The notes beneath the pieces were generated by a model that ran no database searches, was not told the origin of the DNA, and saw nothing but the letters and a program-made list of their open reading frames with translations. Source: Arcuatula senhousia (Eukaryota > Mollusca > Bivalvia > Mytilida > Mytilidae). Taken from it: 64,000 nucleotides of DNA. Location of the stretch: the NCBI GenBank assembly GCA_963971305.1, contig OZ020303.1:31422106-31486105 (forward strand), given 5' to 3'. Position numbers and translations under genes: made by a program. This document shows, in pieces, positions 33,279 through 45,762 of the stretch. Within the stretch, counting starts at the first letter, position 1. Each line of letters opens with the position of its first letter.

Positions 33279-36200
33279 ATGGACGTAATGCGAGTTCTTA
33301 TTTATTTTGCTATTCTGTTTTCATGCATGGTATTGGCCAAGAAATCATGGAAATGTAAGTACATGTTTAATTATGAAATTTGAAGTCATGTGCTTGTGTT
33401 GTTGTACACGGTAACCTGTATACAAGTAGTATATTTGTAATAATTGGGGGGGAAATCATGTAAAAGGCTTCAGCGGTTTAAATAAAATGCATATATGAAG
33501 TATCAATGATTAAAATTAGCTGATCTCTAAGAAAACATGGAAATTATCAACATAAAGAAGGTAAAACCTGACATCTAAGATTTTGTGTGCAACAAAAGCG
33601 AAGCAGTTCCTTCTTTAGAAGCAGAGAGGTACCGATATAGGCATTCGAATGCCAAAATTTCGAATAGGCAAAATCAACCAGTTAACATGCACGAACGAAA
33701 ACAAAAGGAAAAAAGAGACAACATAAAAACACAAAACCAACCGAATAGCCATTAACAACGCGAACTTATCAAACTATTCATAAATATTTAATATGCAACT
33801 CATTTCAGCTGTGCCACGGTTTCAGGATCATCTTGCAAGTGAAGTTACTATAACTGTTGAAAAAGGAGAAACCGTCAAACTGTCATGTAAAATTAAAGGG
33901 AAACCTAAACCAACAACGACATGGAGGAAAGGCCCGTCGTCGGTATTCCTACGTCGAATGCAGTAGGCCACATTTTTTTTTATATTTACACTGTCTATAA
34001 AACGTTAAATATTTTTAGTCTAAAGGACAAGATATGATAAGTGCTTAATTTGGTCCTCTTTTTTTTTTTTGACAATTTTTTTTAAAATAATTGAACTAAG
34101 GTTGAAAAAGTGTTAAAATCATGCAAATTTTGAGTAGTTTTTGGTAAATTTAACTATAAGCCACACGGAGTACCACAAAGATATTTTTGTGGTTTGTTTC
34201 CATATATTAAAAATGATTATCTACATAAATAATTGAAGTGGTACTCTGTGTGGCTCATAGTTAAATTTGCTGAAAACCATTTCAAAATTGCAGTTTTTTT
34301 TTCAGTTTTTCATCAAATCGCGGTTTTAAAGCCACTTTGGGTAACTAGTTTTACATCATAATGGATCACTTTAAACAAAATAATGCTGAAATAGTTAAGT
34401 TAAACTAATTTAAAGTATACATCACATTCTTTTATCTCATTTTAATAATTTAAAAATGGGGGGGGGGCAAAATTGGGCTCTTATCATATCTTGTCCTTTA
34501 GTTTTAAGTATGCAGGTTGAATTATTCCCCTTTCATTGTAGAAATTCTTTTTTTTTTGTCTTTTTTTACTTGGATGTCAAGGACTTTCATAACCCGAATA
34601 AAACAGTCGTTATATTTTATTCTTTACAGTCGCTACATTGCCGAAGTATGCGAAGACGGATAGGGCTTGGATCATTCGAGTTAGGACTTCCAAAGTATAG
34701 TAATGATTTCGCAGAAATCCATCCGCGTTGTTTCCTCGAGACTTTCCCGAGACTGTGTGATAACCTATTCTATTGTGCGTTCGCTCTTCGGTAGAAGTGT
34801 GTTTATTTATTTATTTTTTGGTCAACGAGCTTTCTCATCTATTTTAGTATAACCCTTATTATTACTTGATTTGTTTATTTATTTCGTTTTAAATGATGAT
34901 ATAGTATTTGCAGTATTTTTCATTACCTCATACATGTGATTCTCCCGCTGGGAGACGAAATCTCCCGACTTTTTTGTCTATCTCCCGTTCTCCCGACTTT
35001 TTGTGTAATCTCCCGCTTTTTCCAGACATGACAAAATTTGAGTTTTATAGACATTTTAATTGTTCAGTCATAAAACATTTCCGGTGTTTTAGGGGTTTGT
35101 CATTTAGGCAGACGTTAATTTAACAGGTGAAGGTCTTAATTAAAAGTTAATTGCCATACTTGACCAGATGATTGTATAAACAGTTGGAGATTAATCAGTG
35201 AAGCCATGTATATTTGGCACACGCCAGCGTCCTCAATTGACATAGAAATGCAATTTTAATGAGCGTTGAAAATCTCCCGCTTTTTTGGCCAATCTCCAGC
35301 CAACAAAATCAAAATCTCCAGCTTTTTCATCACGGATCAGTCACATGTATGTTACCTTTTAAAAACTAAATTTTGTGTATCACGTGACTTTAGTCACCTG
35401 TGCCATGGGAATATCTTTTAGGGGAATATACAAATTATATATAGAAATTAAAACCATTAATGCTTTATATAAAAGCTGAGATAATTAAACTAATGATTTT
35501 CTCAGATAAAAGTAACCGAAACATATATGTAGTTATATCTGAGAAAATCATTAGTTTAATTATCTCAGCTTTTATATAAAGCATTAATGGTTTTAATTTC
35601 TATATATAATTTGTAACCGAAAGATAAAAGTAACCGAAACATATATGTAGTTATGACGTCGCTGCAGACCTATATATATAGGTATAGTCACGACGTTAAA
35701 CTCCCCAGTCAGTCAGTTATGTAGTTATATCGATTTCATATCGTTGTAAGAAAACGTGGTTCATACATAAATAAAGATATACTTTAAATCCAGTAATTGC
35801 CTTCTTCTGTCAAAAAAGTTATAAACCACAGCACAAATCGCTTGCCTTCGTTCAAATGTGACTTCCAAGTACACGGTACCAACGGAACTTTGATTCTGTA
35901 TAGCGAGACTGAAGTACTTATCAAAAACAATATAGCCACAAGATATCGTCATCATACAAACTTTCGTCTTTTTAGACAACCAAGGTTAACTCTTAGCAAA
36001 CACGGAGACCTTTTGATGATCAAGGATGTCTCTATAAAAGATGTAGGAAACTACACGTGTACAGGAAGAAACAGAATGGGTTCCATTCAGCGAGTATTCT
36101 ACTTAAATGTAATAGATACCATAGATGTAAAAGAAACTGAAGGTATGATAGAAAAGTGGTGGACGGACGGGCACTCCTATCATTCTTTTCATCGACTTAT

Positions 36201-39200
36201 CAAGTAGGTTATTAGAATAGAGTTTTGATAAGGGATGATTTAACAAAGGATCGAAAAATAACGAATAAATACACATAAACAAAGTTGACCATGTTAATAG
36301 ACACTTTAAAAATCTTCTGTAAAAATCTTTATGAGACGTTATACATTGTACGTAAGAGTTTTCTTTTTCCTTTTTTCTGGGGGAGGTCTAATGTTTCAAC
36401 AAACTGGTGATACCAGCGCATGGCTTCCATAACTGCATCTTTAATTTTCAGTAAGAGACAATGACAACCTAGCTTCAACAATGGACACTGTCAGTATGCT
36501 AAAGGAAGAAATAGAGAAGATAAAGGCTCGCTATGAAAATCCTGTGAATATCCACATTCATAATACCGGTGACAATGCCATAGATTTTGCCAGAAATGAG
36601 GAAAATATCACAAAAGACAATGATGGGAGAGACATTCACATAAATTTGAATATAGAAGGGAGTGACCGTGGCAATGACATGTTTGCTACATCGGGTAATG
36701 CATAAAACATATGTACCATGTATACCTTTTGAAAACCTTTTATATTTGGTTTCCAAAACCAAAAATCCTTTATTGTGGGAAAATGTTAGAATTGGAGTAA
36801 ATTTATACAAAAAAAAGGACAGATGATTTTTTATTCCACTTGGAAAGTTGTTTTTAGCTATCTATAGTTGCTCTGTTGGGCCTTCTCATTTTTTCATTCT
36901 TTCATTCTTTAGATTGTTTTTTCATGCGTTTACCGTCACAATGTATATAGATAAATATTTACTTGTTAACAAAAATAAAGCTTCCCCGGATCCGGTCCGT
37001 GAATGACAAAAAGGAAGACCAAACTCTAAAATGAATAGACAACCCAATGGCACTGACTTTACGAGCATTCCAAAATAAATGAATAATTCTTTGTTCCAGA
37101 GATCCATGCTTTATGTGAGGTAATGTCAAACACCAATACACATGAAAATACTAGTAACGTGACGGGAAGGATACATTTTAAGCAACAGGTAATGATCTTA
37201 TGTTTTAATTTTAAGTTGTTATAGGAAACCCCCGTCTAGTTTGCAGTGTGGTCTTTGTAGTGAAGCCTATTGGCCCCACTCCTATCTACAAAAGGGCCTA
37301 CAAATTGCTATCTCTTCAAACTGTAATTTCCATTAACAGGACATCATTCTCCCTTCCTAAAGGGCTAGTTTTGTTTTTCAAAAAATGTTTTTTCAAGTCT
37401 GTAAACTAATACATTGATTTCAAGAACTGGTGAGAGACTACCTCTCAAAATAATCCATTAAATATGTAAAAATATTTTCACTGGACACCGAAAATCTTTA
37501 GTGTTAGAAGACAAATGAAAACTCTTTAAGTTTTATAGACCCGTAAATGACCTCTTTCAATACGTGGATGGTTATCATCATTAAACTATGCCATTGTCTT
37601 TTTGTTTTCAGAACAGTGGTCCTGCTCTTATTACTCTGTTTCTAAAAGGGTTTACAGTTGGAGAGAATGTGATGTCTAGAGTGCATGGTATTCACATTCA
37701 CGAGTTTGGTGATCTATCAAATTCATGCGACTCATTGGGATCTCACTTCAACCCGTACGGTATGCCTCATGGTGGACCAGACGATGATATTAGGTAATAC
37801 TTATCCATGACAGCATGACAGCATCAATGGGGTACATTCAAATGTTGGAAGGCAAAGACAAAGCTTAAAACATACAAGACAACACCAACACGATGAAACA
37901 CAACATAAGAAACTAAACTGCAAAACAAACGATTGCGTTGTAAGCTATTAAAACATTGAACTTCGTTCAAGGTCATCCATAACACAGGAATTGTTAGCTA
38001 GCCTAGCCATAGGCTATATGAGCTATTGTCATTACTTGGCGTCTATCGTCTGTCATCTAGCGAAAACAATTATTCAAATATTTTGCCTTCTGAAGCTACA
38101 GAACAGAACTTAATGAATCGTGGTATACTGAATTTATCCGTAGGGTGTCCTTCACAACAGTTGTGTTTTGATTTGGGTCCGTCAAAAACATACCCAAAGT
38201 TGCTTTAAACAGACCAGGGGTCGAGGTCAGATTACATTGTTTTTTGCTTGTAAATAAAAGTATAACTGATAGAGGAAATCTGATGCAACCTTCCTTCTTC
38301 AGCATCAAAAGCTCTACTAAAGTCTCAATTTGTGTAGAAGTCGGATGACTAGATCCTTATAGGGGTGATCTTCTTTAAAGGATTTTCATGTGTTTAGCCT
38401 ATAGAATGAAAGCTATTGTAGATAGAGAAAAGCGGTAACTTGCTTTAAGCCACTCTACAAAAGTTTCGTTTGGGTTAAACGTGAAAAGATTTCTTTCAGC
38501 GGTTATGGTCTTTAGAAGGTGGAAAAATAGGTTTTTTCATGTTTTGGCATAGAACAAAAACTACTGCTGTGGCTTTAGGGCACGGACAATTTGATTTTCG
38601 GGGGAGGGGGGCGGGATTTTTTTGGAAAAAAAATCCCAGCCCTAATTTTTGTAGAAAAAAATAATCTGGCCAGCACCTAGGTTGAAAAAAAAATAATCTG
38701 GTTTCAATCTTGCCAATTGAAAAAAGATAATATGTGTGTGAAAAAAATAATCTGGCCCGCAAGCGGGCGAAAAAAATTTCCCGGCTCAAGGTAAACTCCT
38801 AGGCCCCCCCCCCCAGAAAATCAAATGGTCCGTGCCTAACCTTCAGCTAATAAGCTCTACAAGTCTCTGTTGTGTTAAAGATGTGTGTTGATTCCTTCTA
38901 AGGATCATGTCCCTTAGAATATGAAACCTTCAGTTGCAGATTGAGCTCTCTACACATGTCTTTATTAGGTCGAAGTTGTCAGATGACTATGGCCCTTTAT
39001 AGGTAAAAAATATCGTTTTTCATGCCTTTAGCATGTAGGGTTTGACCCTTATGGCTAAAGGACCAGGTGAACGATTCGGGCTCTTTGCAGCTTCTTGTTT
39101 TCTAGGAACATTTAATTTTGTATTTTCTGACAAAAAAAAATACAGATATACCACTACAAAAATATCTTATTGGATGATGCAGTGCAATCTAACTTTGCAA

Positions 39201-41132
39201 TATATATGTCAAATGGATATAAATGTGTTGTTCAGTATATTTTTTTCAGGCCTGCGACGACAGGTCGCGAAAGGCAAGACATATATCTATTACTTTTACG
39301 GCGGCGACGGCGGCGGCGTAATTTTGTTGTTGTGAAAAATGAATTACTTGAAAAGTTAAATATATAGGCATATGTTAAAAGATATTACAAATGTAACAGC
39401 ACAACAGCAAGTTTTGGATAACCTTTTACATTTGTGTGTGTTTTATATTCTTAGACACGTGGGAGACTTAGGTAATTTCGAGGCTGATGAAAATGGTGAA
39501 ATTAATAAACAAATTGCAGATGGCAAAATACAATTGAATGGACAATATTCAGTCATCGGTCGCAGCATAGTGGTAAGACACCTTTCAATAAAGTTTTAAC
39601 GCGCTTTTGTATTGTATATATTCTTTTTTTTTTTTTTGGAGCAGGGCTATAAGAAAATACGTAAAAAAATTCTTTCTTCGTTATCAGCCACTAGTAGAAA
39701 AGTTCAAAATTGGTTTTAATTAGTGTGTCACTGGTCTGCTGTACTGAGATGATCACCTCAATATCCCTATTGTGTCTCACAACTATGTTGTGTTCTATGG
39801 TCATTACCGGATCCTAAGATCGCAATGGAAGAGCGAGGTTTGGCGCCATAAAACCTGGTTTAACCCACCATTTCGTTTGAAATGCCTGTACAAAGTCAGG
39901 ACCATTGCGATCTACCAATTCTCCGGTATGACTGATTCGTTTTTGTCATTTTCTCTGGACTATGAGATTGATCATTCAAGTTCGGTAGTTTTGTTATTAC
40001 CTTTATTTAAAACACTTATAATACATGATAGATAGTAATTGCTTTACTTCTAAGCCCACGTTCGATTATCTACAATAGATAAACATGAAAAGGACGATAA
40101 AATGAACATGAAATGATGAAGTGAGAAACGGTTTGAGAACACAATAACAATTCCACTACCATTATAAGATAAGGTTGGGCTTTTTAGCATACTACATGGA
40201 GAAGGCGACCCTCACTCATATTGAAATCTACTACAGTGTTCTTGAAAGTGCAAGAACGTACCAGCTACTCGGATGGTCTCCTATTATAATAAGGTTTACG
40301 GCTATAATGTTTTACGTCAAGTTTTATGTATCTTTAAGCCGACAATCCCGACATGCAGCAAATTTGCAGGAAAGCATGGTTACTCCTTGAAGGCTTCCAT
40401 TAACATAAAGAGTCATATTAATAATTGTTTTCCCATTGTAAGCCGTGTCGCTCACTTGTATACCAATCATATTTAAAATGATTTTTACATGGGCTACATT
40501 TGAATGGACTACGGTATCATCTTAAAGTAGTGACTTTCTGATAAAATCAAGTTTGTGATTGGACAATTTCAGATCCTTACTAGCAACAGGTGTGTTATGA
40601 CGTGACATTAGATAGGTATTTAAAAAATTGTCATGGTCAAACTTTCTATTGTTACAAAATAGAATCGAGAAGATAATATTACAGCGACATTATACCTCTA
40701 GTCATGTGGGTATAATCCCGACTTGACGGTTGAAGGGCGTTTTTAGAAGGATGTTTTAAAGACAAGCTATGAGCCTATATATTTGCCACATGGACTCACA
40801 GTCAATTCTCCCAATGCACCTATAATTAATACAGTATCGAATCACCAACTTATCCCCTCATTCTTGATTCCCAGTTATATTTAGAATTATTTTTTTAAAA
40901 GACATACTTCAAAAAAGCCGGAAAAAATATTTATCAAAATGGACTCGATGTGTTCTTCATCCAGCTGTGTTCCTTAACATTGGTATTTTTATCGTTTTTG
41001 ATAATGTTTTAACTTCAGATTCATCAGGACAGAGATGACCTTGGAAAAGCAGGAGACCGCGGCAGCATATCAAGTGGAAATGCAGGCCGTAGGATAGCTT
41101 GTTGTGTAATAGGCTTAGCAGACACGAAGTAA
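33279..41132 (+). CDS. Gene C: secreted Ig domain-Cu/Zn SOD fusion protein (complete)
   Basis: Eight exons: 33279-33354, 33809-33962, 35976-36142, 36452-36694, 37100-37188, 37612-37793, 39455-39572, 41019-41132; 1143 coding bases, 380 residues. Signal peptide ([20 protein letters not shown]); one I-set Ig domain with Cys52, Trp64 and Cys105 (DVGNYTC); a coiled coil (about 140-155) and NIHIH/HINLNI module; then a Cu/Zn SOD domain. All ligands are present: His271, His273, His288, His296, His305, Asp308, His345. Also present are Cys282, Cys371 and the active-site Arg368, so it could be an active dismutase. N-glycosylation sites include NIT, NTS and NVT. The donor of exon 2 is the least certain border (33962 gives a continuous Ig strand; 33935 and 33938 also fit phase 2). 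Exon structure from the coiled coil onward matches gene B. Inference: secreted, oligomeric, metal-binding haemolymph or matrix protein. Confidence 0.8.
34021..34500. mobile_element. 480-bp palindromic MITE in gene C intron 2
   Basis: Ends TAAAGGACAAGATATGATAAG and inverse CTTATCATATCTTGTCCTTTA. Symmetry continues inward to AAATTTAACTATAAGCCACA (34147 on) and its inverse near 34250, around an AT-rich centre. Confidence 0.75.
34924..35348. repeat. ATCTCCCG-rich segment in gene C intron 2
   Basis: At least seven spaced copies of ATCTCCCGCTTTTT or close variants, bounded by CATACATGTGAT and ATCAGTCACATGTATG, which are partly inverted. Probably a small degenerate element; no coding content. Confidence 0.4.
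35431..35613. repeat. Perfect 78-bp hairpin in gene C intron 2
   Basis: Arms 35431-35508 and 35536-35613 are exact reverse complements around a 27-base loop. The segment AAAGTAACCGAAACATATAT in the loop recurs directly after the hairpin (about 35625), so loop and right flank share a direct repeat. Confidence 0.85.
37996..39097 (+). mobile_element. Degraded Helentron-like element in gene C intron 6
   Basis: Same layout as 7944-9112 but with many changes: hairpin start (AGCTAGCCTAGCC, ATA, GGCTATATGAGCT), core units with AAAGTCTC and CAGATGAC, and end GACCAGGTGAACGATTCGGG. It is interrupted by the MITE at 38578-38836. Confidence 0.6.
38578..38836. mobile_element. Harbinger-like MITE with G/C runs
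   Basis: Ends GGGCACGGACAATTTGATTT and AAATCAAATGGTCCGTGCC, with a G-rich and a C-rich run just inside them. It has TTA on the left and TAA on the right. Same family as 51192-51459, in the opposite orientation inside. Confidence 0.65.
39776..40185. repeat. Two dispersed repeats in gene C intron 7
   Basis: 39776-40012 (AGATCGCAATGGAAGAGCGA.. AAACCTGGTTTAACCCACCA.. TGCCTGTACAAAGTCAGGAC) recurs at 62395-62625 and, shortened, at 54248-54425. It is followed at 40028-40185 by a degraded SINE-like piece (AACATGAAAAGGACGATAAA). Confidence 0.55.
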
Positions 41133-41186
41133 ATGACTGAATATGAACACAGAGGACAAGAAAAAACTGAGATTAACCAGGGATTA

Positions 41187-41302
41187 AATAAACTGTTTTG
41201 GACATCCCTGGCTTAACTATTGTAATAGTTTATTGTATGATTTTTATTTCTTAATGTTATTTAGTATGATGTCACATTTGATTTTTTTTCGACTTTAATA
41301 AA
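41187..41302 (+). terminator. Polyadenylation signals of gene C
   Basis: AATAAA occurs at 41187-41192 and again at 41297-41302, 55 and 165 bases after the stop codon. Confidence 0.5.
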
Positions 41303-41494
41303 AGGTATTGACACATTATAATCAAACCATCACAGCATACAAAAAACTTACAATGCACCATCCTTTTGTTTGCACCATCCTTTTGTTAGCATGTCAGTGA
41401 AACAGTGAACCTTTAGTTAAAGATGGCTCATACTAGCATGAATGGGAAACCATCTATTTATTTTAGCCCGTAATTTCGCCAGTACACAACACAG

Positions 41495-41947
41495 TGAGTG
41501 AGTGAGTTGGTGTTTTACGCCCGTGCAACGCTATATAGGTTATTTACAGGCGATGAACATGAAAGGATGATACAATGAACATGAAATGATGATGATAAAT
41601 GAAACATGGGGGTGGGATGGGACACAAAGGACCGGTAAATTTTGAAGAACCACAGGAAAAGGGGAGAGGTGGGTAGGGGCGGAAAATTTGGCCTATGTGG
41701 TGCACTACTTGGCGGTCCACAAAGGGGTCTTTTACGTGCATGAAGCGTGGCACTCTCCACACACGTTGGCCCACTATGGTCGGCGGTCAGGGTTTCCGTA
41801 TTATAGACCTGACAACCCCCGCGGACGAGGGCCACCCTATTCAGCCACTAGGGTACACACTTGGTCGCTCTGTGGGCTGAGCACTGACCCGACGTCAGAA
41901 TCCCAAGACCCTTAGTCGCCTCTTACGACAAGCTAGGCTCTGCTGCT
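41495..41947 (+). mobile_element. SINE-like retroposon, 453 bp, with target duplication
   Basis: Flanked by the 11-bp repeat ACACAACACAG (41484-41494 and 41948-41958). Starts with a TGAG repeat and GTTGGTGTTTTACGCCCGTG. A part-length copy is nested at 22982-23222, and degraded relatives lie at 47325-47600, 50380-51030 and 60040-60110. Frames on both strands within it are artefacts. It ends with CTTACGACAAGCTAGGCTCT rather than poly-A. Confidence 0.7.
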
Positions 41948-41959
41948 ACACAACACAGT

Positions 41960-42240
41960 AATACAGTTTGAATTCGTGTAATTTGTTTAGCAACTACAAT
42001 CAGAAACGATGAGATGTGGAATACATGTACGCGACACAGCTCAAATAACAAGCGAAAATTTAGAAAAACCACAATGGACAACCGCCAGATGCCTTCAACG
42101 AGGCCAGTAGGCGCTGCTCGCCGTTCTGCAATCAGCCGATGGTCTAAATAAAATGCATATAATTCAAACCCAGTCCTGAAATAGTCACAGATAGACCCCC
42201 TTCTTAACAAGGAACAGAAAACATCAAAAAGACAAGTACA
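41960..42240 (-). mobile_element. PLE 3'-end fragment (reverse)
   Basis: Reverse copy starting at GATGTGGAATACATGTACGC and including CACAATGGACAACCGCCAGA. It is truncated before the AACTAGTTT landmark. Confidence 0.5.
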
Positions 42241-42244
42241 AACA

Positions 42245-43264
42245 TTGACAAAGTCAATTTAAAGTGTAATGCAACTTTTAAAGTGTAAAACCCCATATAT
42301 TGTGCTTATCTTTAGAATTATGACACATAATTATATTGTCCGGTTAGTGATTTTGTGCAATGTTTCCTAATTTCAATCTTAACTTCTTTACTTTACATAA
42401 AGTTTTGTGACTTTAGCATGATGTTTCATAGATTGTTTATGGCTTTACAATACAAAATGCATATCTAAACTATTCATTTTATTTTCGAAATAAATACACA
42501 TTGTAAATAATTTAACAGTTACTATTATTACGGGTTTATATGAATACAACTTTTTATTTTTTTTCTATTTTATTCATGGTTGTTGAGTATATATAGCCGA
42601 AGATGTACAAAAAGTACCTTGGTATTGGATAAAGAGAAAAAATGGTTTTTCATTATCCAGGGCACAGTTCTGTATCTATTTGAATATAATTTAAACTAAT
42701 CTTTAAATCATAGGTTTGATGACATGCGGATGACACAGATGAATTCAGTGTTTGTTACAAATCATTTGTAACTTTAAAAAGTATGGATTTCATTTGTTTT
42801 AATTATTCAGATAACAAACGCTTAAATAACAAAAGGGACATACTAAATGCCACGAATAAATGGGTTCTGAATGATCGGATTAGGATAAATAGTTCTAATC
42901 CTTTTCAAAAGTATTTATATCATGTTCAGTCTCTTCTTTTTCGGCCTTTTTTAAACTTAAAAATGTTCCCTGCATTTTTTTTAATGGATGCCTTTGATAA
43001 GAAATACTGAAAAGGTAAAGACAAAATCTGAAGACAAAAAAGACAAGACGATTGGAAAACGAAACGCGCAGCGTGACAACAAACACTTAACTGCAATCAG
43101 TAATGTAAACTCAACTCGAGTCAACTCATGCGCTCCGGAAGGGTAAGCAGTTCATGATTGTTATAACACACCCCACTTTGTCAAAGATCAATTTTGATAA
43201 ACTTTGTATAATGGAATAACCACCGGCCTTCAAGCAAATCCAAAAACCTCTTGAATGAACATGA
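42245..43264. other. Intergenic, no gene seen
   Basis: AT-rich. The open frame at 42783-43010 has no recognisable content. A short A-rich stretch near 43010-43090 resembles the dispersed repeat of 4855-4965. Confidence 0.35.
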
Positions 43265-43900
43265 TTTACTTGACAATAGAAAAAAACGAGATGTGGAATA
43301 AGTGTACCCGACACAGCCAACAATTAAGCGGCAATTTAGAAAAACCACAATGGACAACCGCCAGGAGCCTTCAACGAGGCCATTTGGCACTGCTCGCGGT
43401 TCTGCAAGTGGCCCGTGGTCTAAATAAAATGCACTTAATTCAAATCCAGTCCTGAAATAGTCACAGATAGACCCCCTACTTAACAAGGATCAGAAACACC
43501 AAAAAGACAAGTACAAACGAAAGTTTTGTCAAAGATTCCTGGCATAGGACAGGCACATACAAAATGTGGCGGGGTTAAACTAGTTTTTTGGGCCTAACCT
43601 TCCCCCTATCAATATTCCTAGACAAAGCACAAAAACTAAACACACAATAAAATCAAATCGATCAAAGTCCAATTCCACTAGAGAGAACCTAAGACAAAAA
43701 ACAACAAGAACAAACAAAAGGACGGTAAAGGAACTCTCTATAGAACACTCGCTGGCTGTTACTATAGCTGAGACTGTATCAATCGACTGATGTAAAAAAT
43801 CAAACATATCAATTTTAAATTCGACACAACACTTCAAACAATAAAGATTAAGTGAAGTGTCATCACACAAAACCGACACGCATGATCGCTATAATGCTTA
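43265..43900 (-). mobile_element. PLE 3'-end fragment (reverse)
   Basis: Reverse copy of the 31640-32310 sequence, from GAGATGTGGAATAAGTGTAC through AAATGTGGCGGGGTTAAAC to ACAAAACCGACACGCATGAT. Confidence 0.55.
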
Positions 43901-43904
43901 AAAA

Positions 43905-45265
43905 TGACAATAGTGTTTACACTTAACTTGTTAATTGTTCAGTAGTATTGAGAGTTCAAGTTCATTTTCAGAGAGAAAAAATCAAGGCCGATCAAGTAGT
44001 GTCCAGTATATTACAACTTGATTTTACTGACACAATCTTAATTTACTTTATTTATACTGCAAGAAAAATATACTGAATTTATACTAAATTTCTTTTAAGT
44101 ACTGGACACTTTGCAGGTCCAGTAAATCTAGAAGTTGTCAAGTAGGTTTGTCCGTTCTAGTAACAATAATTCTTACTTTGAACCAAGAAAACTGTTTAAT
44201 TTCAACTGAACAAGGCATGTACATAAAACATCTATTTTGCATGAAAAATAGGATAGAAATTCTGAGAAGAAACATGCAGTTTTATATTATTTGTATAACA
44301 TTTTGGGGCGTAAAAGGGGTTCGTAGTCACCAGATGAACACCAGATGAACACCCCTACTAGATGTTCATCAAATTAACCCACAAAACCCCAACCCCCTTA
44401 CATATTTACGCCATTTGGGCTAATGACGCTCCAATAGACGATATATAGGCGTGAGAGTCACTTGTTTGCCTGGGCCATTGGTGTATATAATTGTAGTTAA
44501 TTATCGTCATGTAAACCGTTTCTGACTGGCTCCAAAGGGCTTTCTTTTTCTCCTTGAACCTAATACACGGATTAAATCATACAATAATTCGTTAACAAAT
44601 CGTTGCACCTTTCAATAGTAATTACAATTTAAGTGTTTTCTGAAAGTTGACTAAACAAATCAGTATTAGTTTTTAATCAGGATTTATAAGGTCACACAAT
44701 GAAATAATCAAAATGCAATAGTTTCTTAAAAGGAGGTCATTGCCATGAAGATTAACTGACTAGTAGCAGTCATCTAGGCCTTAAAACCAAAAATGTGACA
44801 GATTCATGGTTTACACATTAATAATTGAAGTTGGTACAAATCTTTTGCAAACTTACAAGAATAGGGTCCTGTGGTGCTGTTCGACTATTTCTAAATTAGA
44901 ACTGCTTTGATGGTGTTCTTGGGTAATCTGAGTGGTTCAGTTTAGTGCCAAGTATAAATTTGTGATTATCATATAGCTTCTTTTTGCATTTCAATTGTCG
45001 GAAAAAGCTAGAAACAAAATTACCACATCTTTAAAATTTAAGCAACAAAAAACTAGAACTCGAAACAAGAGGCTTCCAGGAGCCTGAATCGCTGGTAGAA
45101 AATGTTAAGCCAAACAAGTATCAACAAATCGAGGAAAACGACAATTAACAAATCCTACGTGGCTCGACCGTAGCAATTGACCCCTACACTGAAAGTCTGA
45201 AATAAATATAATGACTAATTAGGTCGTCAATATTTAATAAGCAGGTACTCAAATATATGGAAACG
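43905..45265. other. Intergenic, no gene seen
   Basis: No supported exon on either strand. At 45066-45096 there is a 30-base reversed end of the Helentron-like family (GGCTTCCAGGAGCCTGAATC). Confidence 0.4.
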
Positions 45266-45762
45266 TTAGTTAGTTAGTTAATCATTGCTTTACTCCCAGG
45301 CAGTGTGATTTATCCGGGAGATTAGCATGTAACGGGGTGATACAATGAACATGTAATGATTATAAAGTGGGGAAAGGGAGATACAAGGCACAATCGAGGA
45401 GGAGAGTTTTGACTGCCACTGGAAAAGGAGTGATGGGTATGAACGGACAATATAGCCTCCTGTATGGGGATCCTACGAGTCCTACTCTTACTGAGACCTG
45501 CAGCATGCGATGAACGTGATATTTTTCCCAATATGGTGCACCACTATGGCTTGCGATCAGGGTTTCCGCATTATAGCCTGACGACCCCTGCATTCATTAT
45601 TACAGGGCTGTCCAATTCAGCAACCTGGGACACACATCCCAGTCGCTTTGTGGACAAAGCGGCCTGACCCGATGTTATTTTCTGAGCGCTCTTTAGTTGA
45701 CTTTTAGCGACAAGTTTAGCGCTGTTAACGTTGCGTTCCTATTCGCCACCTGAAACCGGCAC
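45266..45762 (+). mobile_element. SINE-like retroposon
   Basis: GTTAGTTAGTTAAT start, then TTGCTTTACTCCCAGGCAG, GGTTTCCGCATTATAGCCTG and CTATTCGCCACCTGAAACCG at the end. Same order as 18187-18715. Confidence 0.5.

Noticed and set aside
35797..35975. Upstream extension of the gene C Ig exon (open frame from 35797)
   Set aside because: A strong polypyrimidine acceptor at 35975 gives phase 2 and lines up with gene A; the upstream part does not look like Ig sequence.
41515..41915. Overlapping frames on both strands of 75-106 codons
   Set aside because: They fall entirely inside the SINE with 11-bp target duplication.
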